NCBI RefSeq assembly: GCF_000428885.1
Contig: NZ_KE386811.1
Location: 67,413-113,036 of the forward strand
Reading direction: 5' to 3'
Source: Geothrix fermentans DSM 14018
GTDB lineage: Bacteria > Acidobacteriota > Holophagae > Holophagales > Holophagaceae
Length of the DNA stretch: 45,624 bases
Shown: piece after piece, positions 1 through 8,224 of the stretch
Numbering within the stretch: position 1 is the stretch's first letter
Layout of the letters: each line of letters opens with the position of its first letter
Position numbers and translations under genes: made by a program
Notes under the pieces: model-generated
The model's database searches: none
Seen by the model: the letters and a program-made list of their open reading frames with translations, nothing else
What the model was told of the DNA's origin: nothing

Positions 1-1
1 T

Positions 2-99
2 AGTCTTCAGTCTTCAGTCTTCAGTCTTCAGTCTTCAGTCTTCAGTCTTCAGTCTTCAGTCCTCAGTCCTCAGTCCTCAGTCCTCAGTGCTCAGTACTC
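2..99. repeat. Heptanucleotide tandem array (AGTCTTC)n
   Basis: Fourteen consecutive 7-bp units run without interruption: eight AGTCTTC, four AGTCCTC, one AGTGCTC and one AGTACTC. The variants are ordered along the array, as expected for unequal or slippage growth from one end. The last unit (93-99) is also the outer part of the left arm of the palindrome at 93-125, so array and hairpin are physically merged. The array lies just past the 3' end of the minus-strand M14 peptidase gene. Related arrays occur at 28871-28898 and 30591-30625. Function unknown; the array may continue beyond the window edge. Confidence 0.9.
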
Positions 100-125
100 G
101 GGGCGCCTCTGGCGCCCCGAGTACT
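93..125. terminator. 15-bp perfect palindrome, possible terminator
   Basis: Two perfectly complementary 15-bp arms (93-107 and 111-125) are separated by the 3-nt spacer TCT. The stop codon of the minus-strand peptidase gene (124-126) overlaps the arm, so the hairpin forms exactly at the end of that transcript. There is no T-run on either strand, so intrinsic termination is not proven. It could instead protect the 3' end, or belong to the palindrome family seen elsewhere in the window. Confidence 0.5.
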
Positions 126-1773
126 ACTCCTGCGCCTTGGGCGCAGGAGGGAGCTGGGGGGCGACGGGAGCCGCATCCCCCTGGCCCAGGGCCAGGATGG
201 GGAATCTGGGGGGCTCGCCCCACATGCCGTTGCCTCGCAGCAGGACGGAGTGGAAGAGGCCCCAGAACACCAGGCTGTCGGTGCTGCGGGGGTCCAGCAG
301 GTAGAAGGCGAGGCGGCCCAGGGGCTGATCCAGGGGGATGTAGAGGGCGCGATCCAGGTCGGCGGGCGTCCAGGGCAGTTCCATGGGCTTCGACGCCGCC
401 TCCGCCTTCCAGGCGCCCTGCAGTTCCAGAGTGAACACGCCCTGATAGGCCGACGGAGACAGCTTGCGGCGCGTCTCCCCGAAGCGGAGGAGGGGGAGAT
501 TCCGCGGCCTTGCGCGGCCCTCCAGTACCTTCAGTCCGTGGGCCTCCAGCAGGGGCCGCACCGCGGGGGCGAAGGCGGGATCCACCAGGTAGCCCGCGGG
601 AGCCGTCACGAAGTCCTGCCCCTCGAAGCCCACGAAGCTGGGCAGCTCCAGGTGGGTGCGGGACTTCTCGCCGGTGAGGCGTCCCTTCTCGTCGCGGATG
701 GGGTCCACCCAGTCGAAGGGGTACCGTTCCACCTCTTTCAGCTTCGCTGAAAGGGGAAGGGATACCGGTCCCTTCTGCCAGGCTTCGGTCCACCGCGCCT
801 GGGCGCTGCCGACCTGGGCCCGGATCTCGGCCCGGTGCTCCACCATCCAGGTGAGGCAGGCCAGCACGAAGCGGCGGGTGTCGGAGATGCGGTCGGGCCA
901 GCTGCGGTAGACGTAGCTCTCGGAGAGCACCGCCAGCCGGTTCCGCAGGGCGGGGTAGTTGGTGAGCAGCCGGGGGTGGGCGTCGTAGGTCTCCCAGGCC
1001 GTGGGCGGCTTGTCCGGCGTGGGCTTGTAGGGCACGAAGTTGCCGTAGTCGTAGGTGGGCATGCCCTCGGCCTTCAGCCGCTCGCGCACCTCCACCAGCA
1101 TGCGGCGGTTGAAGGCCAGCAGGCCCTCGTCGGCGCCCAGGGTGCAGGCGGGGCCGTGGGTGAGGTGGAAGCCGTGGGTGCTGCCGTTGGTGGTGTGGAG
1201 GTCCATCACCACGGCGGGGTCGAAGTCCTGCAGCATGGCCAGCAGCCAGTGGGTGTTCGACGCCGCCACGCGCATGAAGTCGCGGTTGAGGTCCAGGCCA
1301 AGGGCGTTCTCGCGGCGGCCCACCCCGCTCTCCGTGGGGTTGGGCTGCCAGGGCCGGATGGCGGGGTCCAGGGCGTCCGTGCCGTCGGCGTTGTAGGCGG
1401 GCATGACCACCAGGTCCAGGTTCCGTCGCAGCCCGGGATGCTTTCCCTGCATCAGCTCACGAACCACCTGCTGGATGGCTTCCTTGCCCTCCACCTCGCC
1501 GGCGTGGATGTTGGCGTTCACGTAGACCCGGAGCGGGTCCTTTCCGGCGCCCTTGAGCCGCCAGGCCAGCAGGGGCTTGCCGGTCTCCGTGGCAGGGGGC
1601 GCGCCCTTCGGCCGGTAGGGCGTCAGGCCCGGCGCCTGCCTGCGCAGGGCCTCCATGAAGGTCCGCACCTCCGCCACCGTGGAGGTCCGCTTCAGCTGCG
1701 TGCGTTCAGGGACGGTCTCCGGCCACCCGGCGAGGAGGCTCGTCCCCGCCAGGGCCCACAGCAGGCGCCGCAT
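124..1773 (-). CDS. Secreted M14-family zinc carboxypeptidase
   Basis: The 549-aa product starts with a short signal peptide (residues 1 to about 17: MRRLL, then a hydrophobic stretch). An M14 peptidase domain follows. HAGE at 90-93 supplies the first zinc ligands (His90, Glu93), DLNRD at 161-165 is the usual M14 substrate-binding Asn-Arg pair, and MDLHTTNGS carries the third zinc ligand (His193). A SESY motif near residue 285 fits the catalytic Glu region. The family cleaves C-terminal residues from peptides; a periplasmic role in peptide or peptidoglycan turnover is inferred. The roughly 250-residue C-terminal part has no motif I recognise. The ATG start is 3 nt after the stop of the upstream CopD-like gene, so the two are probably co-transcribed. 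Substrate is unknown. Confidence 0.85.
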   Translation of the reverse strand: MRRLLWALAGTSLLAGWPETVPERTQLKRTSTVAEVRTFMEALRRQAPGLTPYRPKGAPPATETGKPLLAWRLKGAGKDPLRVYVNANIHAGEVEGKEAIQQVVRELMQGKHPGLRRNLDLVVMPAYNADGTDALDPAIRPWQPNPTESGVGRRENALGLDLNRDFMRVAASNTHWLLAMLQDFDPAVVMDLHTTNGSTHGFHLTHGPACTLGADEGLLAFNRRMLVEVRERLKAEGMPTYDYGNFVPYKPTPDKPPTAWETYDAHPRLLTNYPALRNRLAVLSESYVYRSWPDRISDTRRFVLACLTWMVEHRAEIRAQVGSAQARWTEAWQKGPVSLPLSAKLKEVERYPFDWVDPIRDEKGRLTGEKSRTHLELPSFVGFEGQDFVTAPAGYLVDPAFAPAVRPLLEAHGLKVLEGRARPRNLPLLRFGETRRKLSPSAYQGVFTLELQGAWKAEAASKPMELPWTPADLDRALYIPLDQPLGRLAFYLLDPRSTDSLVFWGLFHSVLLRGNGMWGEPPRFPILALGQGDAAPVAPQLPPAPKAQE

Positions 1774-1776
1774 GGA

Positions 1777-2247
1777 TCAGCGGGCCGTGAAGGTGGTGTC
1801 CGCCGTGGAGGGGATCACCGCGGCCGGGGCGGTGGAGCCGCCGAAGAGCCCCTTGTTGTAGACCGTGAAGCTGGAGGCCAGGAAGAGCACCAGGGCCAGC
1901 AGGGCGGAGCCGCGCTTCCCCGCCGCCAGGGCCTTGGGCGCCGTCTCGGACAGGCCCAGGAGGACGACCACCAGCAGCAGCTTGATGTGGAAGTAGTGGC
2001 CGTGCTTCAGGGGGTTCTGGCCGCCCTGGATCATCAGGATGAGGAGGCCGATGCCCGCGACCAGCGCCAGCCGGAAGGACCAGGCCACCACCTTCGCCCA
2101 GACCGTCGCGGCCAGGCCGCGGATCTCCTCGCGGCCCTCCTCGAATCCGGAGAGGAGCAGCGCCACCACGGCCGCTCCGCCACCCACGGCCAGGGTCACG
2201 AAGTGCAGCCAGCGGACAAGGTTCACGGCCTCGAGCTTCAGGTTCAT
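1777..2247 (-). CDS. CopD-like four-helix membrane protein
   Basis: The 156-aa integral membrane protein has four hydrophobic segments, at roughly residues 9-33, 54-73, 87-104 and 113-130. The layout (NLVRWLHFVTLAVGGG at the N-terminus, then HGHYFHIKLLLVV) resembles small CopD/DUF2214-like proteins, whose His residues may bind metal or heme. Family assignment is tentative because these proteins are short and weakly conserved. A GAGGG Shine-Dalgarno lies about 6 nt before the ATG. It is the first gene of a two-gene minus-strand unit with the M14 peptidase 3 nt downstream. No specific function can be claimed. Confidence 0.6.
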   Translation of the reverse strand: MNLKLEAVNLVRWLHFVTLAVGGGAAVVALLLSGFEEGREEIRGLAATVWAKVVAWSFRLALVAGIGLLILMIQGGQNPLKHGHYFHIKLLLVVVLLGLSETAPKALAAGKRGSALLALVLFLASSFTVYNKGLFGGSTAPAAVIPSTADTTFTAR

Positions 2248-2314
2248 GATCGCCCTCGCGAAGAAGACCCCCAGGGTAGCAGCCCTGCTAGGCTCGATTG
2301 GTCAGGAGGAAGTC

Positions 2315-2431
2315 ATGGCCAAGCTGCGCGTCGCCGTCGTGGGGGTTGGACACCTGGGCCAGCACCGGGGGCCCCGCTCCACGATCCCGCACAGCGGGGA
2401 GTGGGAAGGCGCCCCTGAATGGGGCGCCTGA
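2315..2431 (+). pseudogene. Truncated duplicate of the oxidoreductase 5' end
   Basis: A 38-codon ORF with a strong AGGAGG Shine-Dalgarno (2304-2309) starts MAKLRVAVVGVGHLGQH, nearly the same as the first 17 residues of the intact Gfo/Idh/MocA gene at 2493 (MNKLRVAVVGVGHLGQH). DNA identity over these 54 bp is roughly 80 percent, mostly synonymous changes. Similarity stops after residue 17. The tail is unrelated and contains two inverted repeats (2372-2378 with 2393-2399; 2408-2415 with 2421-2428) before TGA. It looks like a decayed copy of the gene start, but a translated leader peptide is also possible. Confidence 0.65.
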
Positions 2432-2492
2432 TCGCGGGCTGCCAGATGGCGTGGCCTGTCCGAGATAGCCGAGACTGTCCGAAGGAGAACGC

Positions 2493-3458
2493 ATGAACAA
2501 GCTCAGAGTCGCCGTCGTCGGGGTTGGGCATCTCGGACAGCACCACGCCAGGATCGCCTCCTCGGCCCCGGACGCCGTGCTGGCGGCCGTGGTGGACCCC
2601 GATCCGGCCCGGGGGCCGGAGATCGCCGGGAAGTTCGGCGCACCCTGGGCCGCCTCGCTGGACCAGGTGCTCGCGGATGTGGATGCGGTCCAGATCGCCG
2701 CGCCCACGGGCTTCCACCATGCCCTCGGCACCCAGGCCCTCAAGGCCGGGAAGCACGTGCTGATGGAGAAGCCCCTGGCCGCCTCCCTGGAGGAGGGCGC
2801 CGCCCTGCTGGAGGCCCTGGCGGCGGCCCGGGCCTCCAAGCCGGGCCTCGTGGCCCAGGTGGGGCACCTGGAGCGCTTCAACCCCGCCGTGGCCGCCCTG
2901 CGCGACCGCGGTTTCAAGCCCCGCTTCCTCGAGGCCGTGCGCGTCTCCCCCTTCCCGGCCCGCAGCCTGGAGGTGGACGTGATCATGGATGTGATGATCC
3001 ACGACCTGGACCTGCTGCGGGCCCTCGTGGGACGTCCCGTGACCGACGTGGTGGCCGTGGGCGTGCCCGTGCTGACGCCCTACGCGGACCTGGTGAACGC
3101 CCGCCTGAAGTTCGAGGGCGGCGCCTATGCCACCGTCACCGCCAGCCGCGTGGCCCGCAAGAAGGAGCGCACCCTGCGCGCCTTCGGCGACAAGGAGTAC
3201 GCCAGCCTCGACTTCGCGGCCCAGAAGCTGGAGCTGCTGCGCCTGGTGATGGGCCCCGAGGGCCCCGAGGTGCGTCCCGAGACCGCCACCATCGAGGAGG
3301 GTGAGCCCCTGCGCCTGGAGATCGAGGCCTTCCACGCCGCCTGCCTGGACAAGGGCCAGGAGGGCGTCACCTGGGAGGAGGGCCAGGAGGCCATGCGCGT
3401 GGCCGACCAGGTGCAGAAGGCGGTCGCGAAGAGCCTGGCGGAGATACGGCAGGCGTGA
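2493..3458 (+). CDS. Gfo/Idh/MocA-family NAD(P)-dependent oxidoreductase
   Basis: The 321-aa protein has an N-terminal Rossmann fold with VAVVGVGHLGQHH (residues about 6-18). The EKPLA motif near residue 90 carries the lysine that contacts substrate and nicotinamide in this family. DVMIHDLDLL near residues 165-175 is the conserved C-terminal active-site helix. Family members reduce or oxidise sugars, inositols or nucleotide-sugar derivatives. Some acidobacterial homologues sit beside lipid A genes, but lpxD is far away here, so the substrate stays open. AAGGAG precedes the ATG with good spacing. The TGA overlaps the GTG start of the next gene (GTGA), suggesting translational coupling. A degenerate copy of its first 17 codons lies 178 bp upstream. 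Confidence 0.85.
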   Translation: MNKLRVAVVGVGHLGQHHARIASSAPDAVLAAVVDPDPARGPEIAGKFGAPWAASLDQVLADVDAVQIAAPTGFHHALGTQALKAGKHVLMEKPLAASLEEGAALLEALAAARASKPGLVAQVGHLERFNPAVAALRDRGFKPRFLEAVRVSPFPARSLEVDVIMDVMIHDLDLLRALVGRPVTDVVAVGVPVLTPYADLVNARLKFEGGAYATVTASRVARKKERTLRAFGDKEYASLDFAAQKLELLRLVMGPEGPEVRPETATIEEGEPLRLEIEAFHAACLDKGQEGVTWEEGQEAMRVADQVQKAVAKSLAEIRQA

Positions 3459-4422
3459 GCGGGTTCTACGACCTCGCCTCCCTCGCCAAGCCCCTGGTGA
3501 CGGCGCCGCTGGCGCTGGCCTTCCTGGACCTGGATGCGGACCGGCGCTGGGCCCTGGGGTTCCACGACCGCGACACGCCGCTCACCGTTCGGCAGCTGCT
3601 CTCACACAGCTCCGGCCTGCCTCCCTGGCGTCCCTACACCAGAGAGGCGCTGGCGGCACAACTGTGCCGGCCCGTGCCGGACCACCCCCTGCTACGCCCC
3701 GCCACGCCCGGCCTGGCCACCTACTCGGACCTGAACTACCGCCTGCTGGCGGAGCTGGTGGAGGCCGAGACCCGCCTGCCCTTCGCGAAGCTCGGCGCGG
3801 CCTCGGGCCTCAGTCCTGCGCCCTGGCGCGAGGCCCCCATCGAGCTGCCGGATGCCCCCGATGCCGAAGCCTGGCGCCTGGCCACGGACGTGCCCCTGCC
3901 CGCCCGCGACCCGCGCCTGCCCCAGGATGCCAATGCACGGGCCGGCATGCCGGGCCACGCGGGCTTCGGCACCACGGCCCCGCAGCTGGAGGCCGCCCTG
4001 GCCCGCTGGGCGGCCGCCGGCTGGCCGGCGCGCATGGCCGTGGAGGCCGCAAAAGGAGAACACGGCGCCCGCTGGGGTCTGGGGCTCCAGACTCTCTCCT
4101 CCGGCGGAGGACGATTCGGACAGTTGCTGTCGAGCCTCCCCTCGGGCCTGGGTCTCCATGTCATCGAGGACGCCACGACGGAGGCACCCGCCCCGGCGCC
4201 GGCCCTGGATCCGGATCCAGGCGGGGCCTCGGGCTGGTGGTTCCACCTGGGCTACACGGGCCCCGCCCTCTTCCACCGGCCCGCGGACGGCCCGCGGACG
4301 GAGCCTGCATCGCGCTCCTGCTCCACCGGGGCGGGCCGGGCGGGACCATGCTCGACATGGAGGCGCTGCGGGCCCGGCGCTGGCAGGTCCTCTCCCGTTT
4401 CGTGGGACAATGGGGCGGATGA
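3455..4422 (+). pseudogene. Serine hydrolase (beta-lactamase class C-like), frameshifted
   Basis: The reading frame opens at GTG 3455 and shows serine beta-lactamase-fold features: YDLASLAKP (SxxK, near residue 9), LTVRQLLSHSSGLP, YSDLNY (YxN-like position) and a C-terminal GYTGPALF segment. At 4278-4299 an 11-bp unit is duplicated in tandem and shifts the frame. Removing one copy restores a continuous frame reading PADGACIALLLHR and ending at TGA 4420-4422, in a 4-bp ATGA overlap with the next gene. That overlap argues that the restored frame is ancestral. The product would be a hydrolase or carboxypeptidase-like enzyme of about 318 aa. It is short at the N-terminus, lacking the roughly 40 residues that usually precede SxxK. 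The frameshift could be a true mutation, slippage variation or a sequencing error. Confidence 0.75.
4278..4299 (+). repeat. 11-bp tandem duplication causing a frameshift
   Basis: Two identical 11-bp copies (GGCCCGCGGAC at 4278-4288 and 4289-4299) are followed by GG. Eleven is not a multiple of three, so the duplication shifts the serine hydrolase frame. A single copy would give the continuous reading PADGACIALL. Confidence 0.9.
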
Positions 4423-6527
4423 AGCCCTTTCTCGTCCCCGCCCTGGTCCTGCCGCTCGTCTTCGCACCCGCAGCCCAGCCCCCGCTGAAGATCGGCCTCG
4501 ACACCCAGGCCACGGAATGGATCGTCTCGTTGGAAGGTGGCGGCCAGGTCTGCGACCGGGCCGGGAAGCCCCTCATGAGGCTGGCCCCGGATGAGAAGCT
4601 GCGCATCTGGTGGGACAGCCGCGGCGCCTCGGATCCCACCAGCGAGTACCGCATCCAGGTGGGCCGCCCCATGGGCGCCGACGAGACCGCCGCCCTCATG
4701 GCCCGCCTCCGGAAGCTGGGGGAGCCCTCGGATCGCGTGAAGGTGCCCGACGCGGACACCTGGCGCGTGCTGGTGGGGCACTTCCCCGAGGCGGCCAAGG
4801 CCGAGCCCCTGTTCCAGAAGCTCCAGGACCTGGGCTTCGAGGAGCTGTGGGTGGCCACGGAGCCCCGCGACGCCCAGCCCCGCAAGGGCCGCGCCCTCTA
4901 TGCCGTCACCGAGCGGTACGAGCGCAGGCCCCTGCCCCTCGGCGGCGTGTGGCTGAAGCCCGCGGGCGAGCTGACCGCCCTCCAGGGCAAGGGCCGCTAC
5001 CGCGGCAAGGTGGAGATCTTCCCCAATGCCCAGGGCCGCCTGACGGTGGTGAACACGCTGGACCTGGAGACCTACCTCCGCGGCGTGGTGCCCAAGGAGA
5101 TGGGCGCCTGGGAATTCCCCTCGCTGGAGGCCCTCAAGGCCCAGGCCGTGGCCGCCCGCACCTACGCCGTGGCCAACCGGGGCAAGCGCGCGGCGGACGG
5201 CTTCGACATGGGCGACACCGTGGCGGACCAGGTCTACGGCGGCCGGGACGGCGAGCAGTCTCTCACCGACCGGGCCATCCAGGAGACCGAGGGACTCTTC
5301 GCCACCTACGGCGGCAAGCCCATCCAGGCCCTGTTCATGGCCAACTGCGGCGGCCACACGGTGGATGTGGCCCATGTCTTCGGCGGCGACGCCCCCTACC
5401 TGCGGGCCGCGACCTGCTATCCCGCCAAGCCCCTCACGCTGCCCTTCACCGCCGGCGTGGCCCTCCCCCCCGAGGCTGCCCAGCCCTGGCTGAGCTGGGA
5501 GCTGCTGAGGCTCGGGACGGGCATCATCCCCCTGGAATGGCTCAACGGCGAGCGCCTGGCGCGTCCCGCCACGGCCGAGGAACTGGCCGCCCCGGTCCGG
5601 GTCCTCCAGCAGCGCCTCGGTCTCGAGGGGACGGACCTGGACCGGAGCGGCTCCCTGGTGCTCGCCCTGGCCCGGTCCCTGGGCTTCCACAGGGTGGTGG
5701 AAGGCCAGGAGCGCCCCCAGGACGCCGCCTACTTCCTTCCCGCGGAGGTCCCGGCGGGCGATCGCCTGCTGGCCGCCTTCCTGACCCGGCGGGGCATCGT
5801 CCCGGCGGCGCTCTGGGCCGCCCGGGAGCCCCTCACCCTGCGCCAGGCCCTGGTGGCCCTGGGACGCATGTGGCAGGACCTGGATCCCCTGGCGCCCGGC
5901 GAGGGCAGCCTGCTCATGGACCGGCAGGTGCGCCGGAAGCGGGGCGGCCCCGAACCCCTGGTCCTCTCGCCCCGGCTGATCCTCGCGGAGGAGGCCCCGG
6001 ACGGGAGCCTGCGCCTGGTACCGAAGGCCGACATCCAGGTGGGCGACCGCCTGAAGTGGATCCCCGCGGAGGATGGCTCCGCCCTGGCGCTCGTGCGCCG
6101 GCTCGACCCCGATGGGGCGGCCTGGGACCGCTACAACCCCACGGCCCACTGGCGCGTGGAATACACCGAGGCCGACCTGCTGGCCCTGGTGCGCCGGCGC
6201 ATGAAGGTCCCCGGCATCCGGGAGATCAGGGCCGACCACAATGCGGAGGGCCGGGTGCTGGACCTGGCCCTGGTGGACACCCAGGGGGCGGTCCACCGGG
6301 TGCGGGGCATGCACATCCGGGGCCTCCTGGGCCTCAAGGACAACGTCTTCCGTTTCCTCACCCTGGGCCAGGGCGCCCAGCGCCGCTGGGTGTTCTACGG
6401 CCGCGGCTGGGGCCACGGCGTGGGCATGTGCCAGACCGGCGCCTACGGCATGGCCCTGGAGGGGGCCACCTTCCAGCAGATCCTTTCGCACTACTACCCG
6501 GGCACTGAGCTCCGCCGGGTCGATTGA
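4419..6527 (+). CDS. SpoIID/LytB-domain protein with large internal insert
   Basis: The 702-aa protein has an N-terminal signal-like stretch (residues 1-20). A SPOR-like segment follows (about 75-150, with WRVLVGHF near 115-122), then a SpoIID domain starting near 190. YLRGVVPKEMGAW (219-231) contains the conserved catalytic Glu region, followed by LKAQAVAARTYA (239-250), VADQVYGG (268-275) and NCGGHT (309-314). The C-terminal end of the domain (GRGWGHGVGMCQTGAYG, then ILSHYYPG) occurs only in the last 45 residues, so about 230 residues are inserted in between. SpoIID enzymes are lytic transglycosylases acting on denuded glycan strands; SPOR domains bind denuded peptidoglycan. A non-sporulation role in cell-wall remodelling is inferred. 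Start chosen at the ATG of the ATGA overlap with the preceding broken gene, with GGGGCGG upstream. Confidence 0.85.
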   Translation: MKPFLVPALVLPLVFAPAAQPPLKIGLDTQATEWIVSLEGGGQVCDRAGKPLMRLAPDEKLRIWWDSRGASDPTSEYRIQVGRPMGADETAALMARLRKLGEPSDRVKVPDADTWRVLVGHFPEAAKAEPLFQKLQDLGFEELWVATEPRDAQPRKGRALYAVTERYERRPLPLGGVWLKPAGELTALQGKGRYRGKVEIFPNAQGRLTVVNTLDLETYLRGVVPKEMGAWEFPSLEALKAQAVAARTYAVANRGKRAADGFDMGDTVADQVYGGRDGEQSLTDRAIQETEGLFATYGGKPIQALFMANCGGHTVDVAHVFGGDAPYLRAATCYPAKPLTLPFTAGVALPPEAAQPWLSWELLRLGTGIIPLEWLNGERLARPATAEELAAPVRVLQQRLGLEGTDLDRSGSLVLALARSLGFHRVVEGQERPQDAAYFLPAEVPAGDRLLAAFLTRRGIVPAALWAAREPLTLRQALVALGRMWQDLDPLAPGEGSLLMDRQVRRKRGGPEPLVLSPRLILAEEAPDGSLRLVPKADIQVGDRLKWIPAEDGSALALVRRLDPDGAAWDRYNPTAHWRVEYTEADLLALVRRRMKVPGIREIRADHNAEGRVLDLALVDTQGAVHRVRGMHIRGLLGLKDNVFRFLTLGQGAQRRWVFYGRGWGHGVGMCQTGAYGMALEGATFQQILSHYYPGTELRRVD

Positions 6528-6604
6528 TTTTCAACCAGCAAATCCCAATTAGGGATTGACGGGCTCCGCCGGCCGCCTCAGGTTTGCCTTCCTGGGGGGG
6601 AGCC

Positions 6605-7561
6605 ATGTCATTGGACGCCTGGATCCTCGGCGCGCCGCTGAAGGTCTTGCGGCAGGAGGACCATCCATACCGGGAGACCACCCTGGCCACCCTGGGCCGG
6701 CACGAGCTGGGCCTGAGCCGGCGCCAGTCCGCCGCCGCGCAGCCCGGCTGCGAGATCTTCCTGGATGGCCGGTCCATCTACCTGCCCGGCGCCCCGGCCC
6801 CGGACCGGGCCTGGTTCGACCTCTGCCGGGAGCTGGGCTACGAGCCCGTCCACCACTGGGACTGGGACCCGGCCCTGATCCTCTTCCAGCAGGTGCTGCC
6901 GGCCCTGGCGGCGGACTGGCACGAGCCGCCCCTGAGCCTGAACGCCCACGGCCTCCCGGAGGGCGTGCTGAGCCTGGCCAGCCTCCGGCAGACCTTCGCG
7001 GAGGCTGTCTCCGACCTGCGCCAGGACAGCCTGGGACCCGTGGGCGCCAAGGTGGCCGAGACCTTCGAGTGGCTGCCGCTGCGCGCCGTGGTCTTCCATG
7101 ACGACGCCCAGCTGCCTCTGGACTTCGAGGGCGCCGGCTCCTGCGGACGGGTCTCCCTCTGGCTGGGCATCCACCGGGACCGGGCCGTGGCCCTGGACGG
7201 TCCCACGCCCTTCGGCCCGGGGCTGCGGCGCTGGGTGGCGGCGGCGGGTTCCGGCGACATGGCGCCGGTGGAGGCCTTCCTCCGGGCCGCGGGCCTGGAT
7301 CCGGAGCCGCCCAAGGGCTTCGAGGCTGCCTTCGACTCGGCCCTCCACCGCCTCTGCTACCGACTGGAAGGCCCCCTGGACGACTACCGGCGCACCTACC
7401 CCGTGGGCATCCCCTGGCACCACGGCCCGCGGGAGCGGCTCCTGGGGCGCACCATCGTGGACGTACGCCCGGGCAATCCCCCCATGCTCGTGCTGGACGA
7501 CGGCACCGAGGTGGCCCTGGACACCGCGCCCCTGCCCTCCTGGGAGCACGGCGGGATCTAG
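6605..7561 (+). CDS. Hypothetical protein, 318 aa
   Basis: I do not recognise this protein. Start chosen at ATG 6605, directly after a GGGGGGGAG Shine-Dalgarno. It has no signal peptide or membrane segment, so it is probably cytoplasmic. Visible features: HHWDWDPALILFQQVLP around residues 80-96, a central acidic stretch (VVFHDDAQLPLDFEG), and a C-terminal block (WHHGPRERLLG, then IVDVRPGNPPMLVLDDG) that reads like a small beta-domain. Codon use matches the neighbours. It lies 77 bp after the SpoIID gene and converges with the YjdF-type gene, leaving 2 bp between the stops. Confidence 0.75.
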   Translation: MSLDAWILGAPLKVLRQEDHPYRETTLATLGRHELGLSRRQSAAAQPGCEIFLDGRSIYLPGAPAPDRAWFDLCRELGYEPVHHWDWDPALILFQQVLPALAADWHEPPLSLNAHGLPEGVLSLASLRQTFAEAVSDLRQDSLGPVGAKVAETFEWLPLRAVVFHDDAQLPLDFEGAGSCGRVSLWLGIHRDRAVALDGPTPFGPGLRRWVAAAGSGDMAPVEAFLRAAGLDPEPPKGFEAAFDSALHRLCYRLEGPLDDYRRTYPVGIPWHHGPRERLLGRTIVDVRPGNPPMLVLDDGTEVALDTAPLPSWEHGGI

Positions 7562-7563
7562 GC

Positions 7564-8214
7564 TCAGTCCGCCGGTTCGGGCATGCGGTTCAGGCGCCGC
7601 ACCAGGGCCACGATGAGCATGGTGAGGACCGCTCCGACGGCCGCGGCGGTCATGTCCTTCTGGGCGTCCCAGATGTCCCCCTGGGTGCCGAGGAAGGCGT
7701 CCCCCAGCTCGGGCGCGCTGAGGCGGGCCGTGGTGCTTTCGATGATCTCGTAGACGGCGGAGGCCGCCAGCACCACGTCGAGGGGCAGGTAGTAGTTCCA
7801 GAAGCCGCGGGTGCGGGCCACCCGCATGAACACCTCCCGCACCGGATAGGCCAGCAGGAGGCCGAAGCTGAAGTGGACGATGCGGTCGAAGGGGTTCCGC
7901 GCCAGGCCCCAGTGCGCCTTCATCCAGAAACCGATGGGCACGTTGGAGTAGGTGTAGTGCGCCCCCACCGCATGCAGGGCCAGGAACGCGGCGATGAGCA
8001 GGTAGCTCAGGTCCGACAGGGGAAAGCGGCGGTAGGTCCAGGCCAGGCCGCCCACGGAGAGGACCACCAGCAGGTTCTCCATGACCCAGTCGCCGGGGTA
8101 CAGGGGCCGGATGGCGGTCAGCGCCCAGACCAGGGCGTAGGCCGCGCACAGCCCCTGGAGGAAGCGGTTCTCGCGGAAGGGGCGCGGGTTCGGACGGGCG
8201 GCATGGCTGAGCAT
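7564..8214 (-). CDS. YjdF/DUF2238-family membrane protein
   Basis: The 216-aa protein has about six hydrophobic helices. It carries the family signatures HAVGAHYTYSNVP (near residues 80-92), ARNPFDRIVHFSFGLLLAYP (about 105-124) and the C-terminal DAFLGTQGDIWDAQKDM (about 172-188). These conserved Asp, Arg and His residues in and near the membrane define the DUF2238 (YjdF) family, whose biochemical role is unknown. It starts 10 bp after the formate dehydrogenase stop on the same strand, so it may be co-transcribed with it. Assignment to the family is firm; function is not known. Confidence 0.85.
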   Translation of the reverse strand: MLSHAARPNPRPFRENRFLQGLCAAYALVWALTAIRPLYPGDWVMENLLVVLSVGGLAWTYRRFPLSDLSYLLIAAFLALHAVGAHYTYSNVPIGFWMKAHWGLARNPFDRIVHFSFGLLLAYPVREVFMRVARTRGFWNYYLPLDVVLAASAVYEIIESTTARLSAPELGDAFLGTQGDIWDAQKDMTAAAVGAVLTMLIVALVRRLNRMPEPAD

Positions 8215-8224
8215 GCCCCCCAGG

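Noticed and set aside
2-99. CRISPR array at the heptamer repeat
   Set aside because: Units are 7 bp and directly adjacent, with no spacers and no cas genes.
4161-6491. Long minus-strand frame opposite the SpoIID gene
   Set aside because: Antisense shadow of a gene with clear conserved motifs; composition lacks any family signal.
6541-6557. AATCCC-AATTA-GGGATT inverted repeat after the SpoIID gene as a terminator
   Set aside because: The 6-bp stem is short and AT-rich with no T-run, so it cannot be told from chance.
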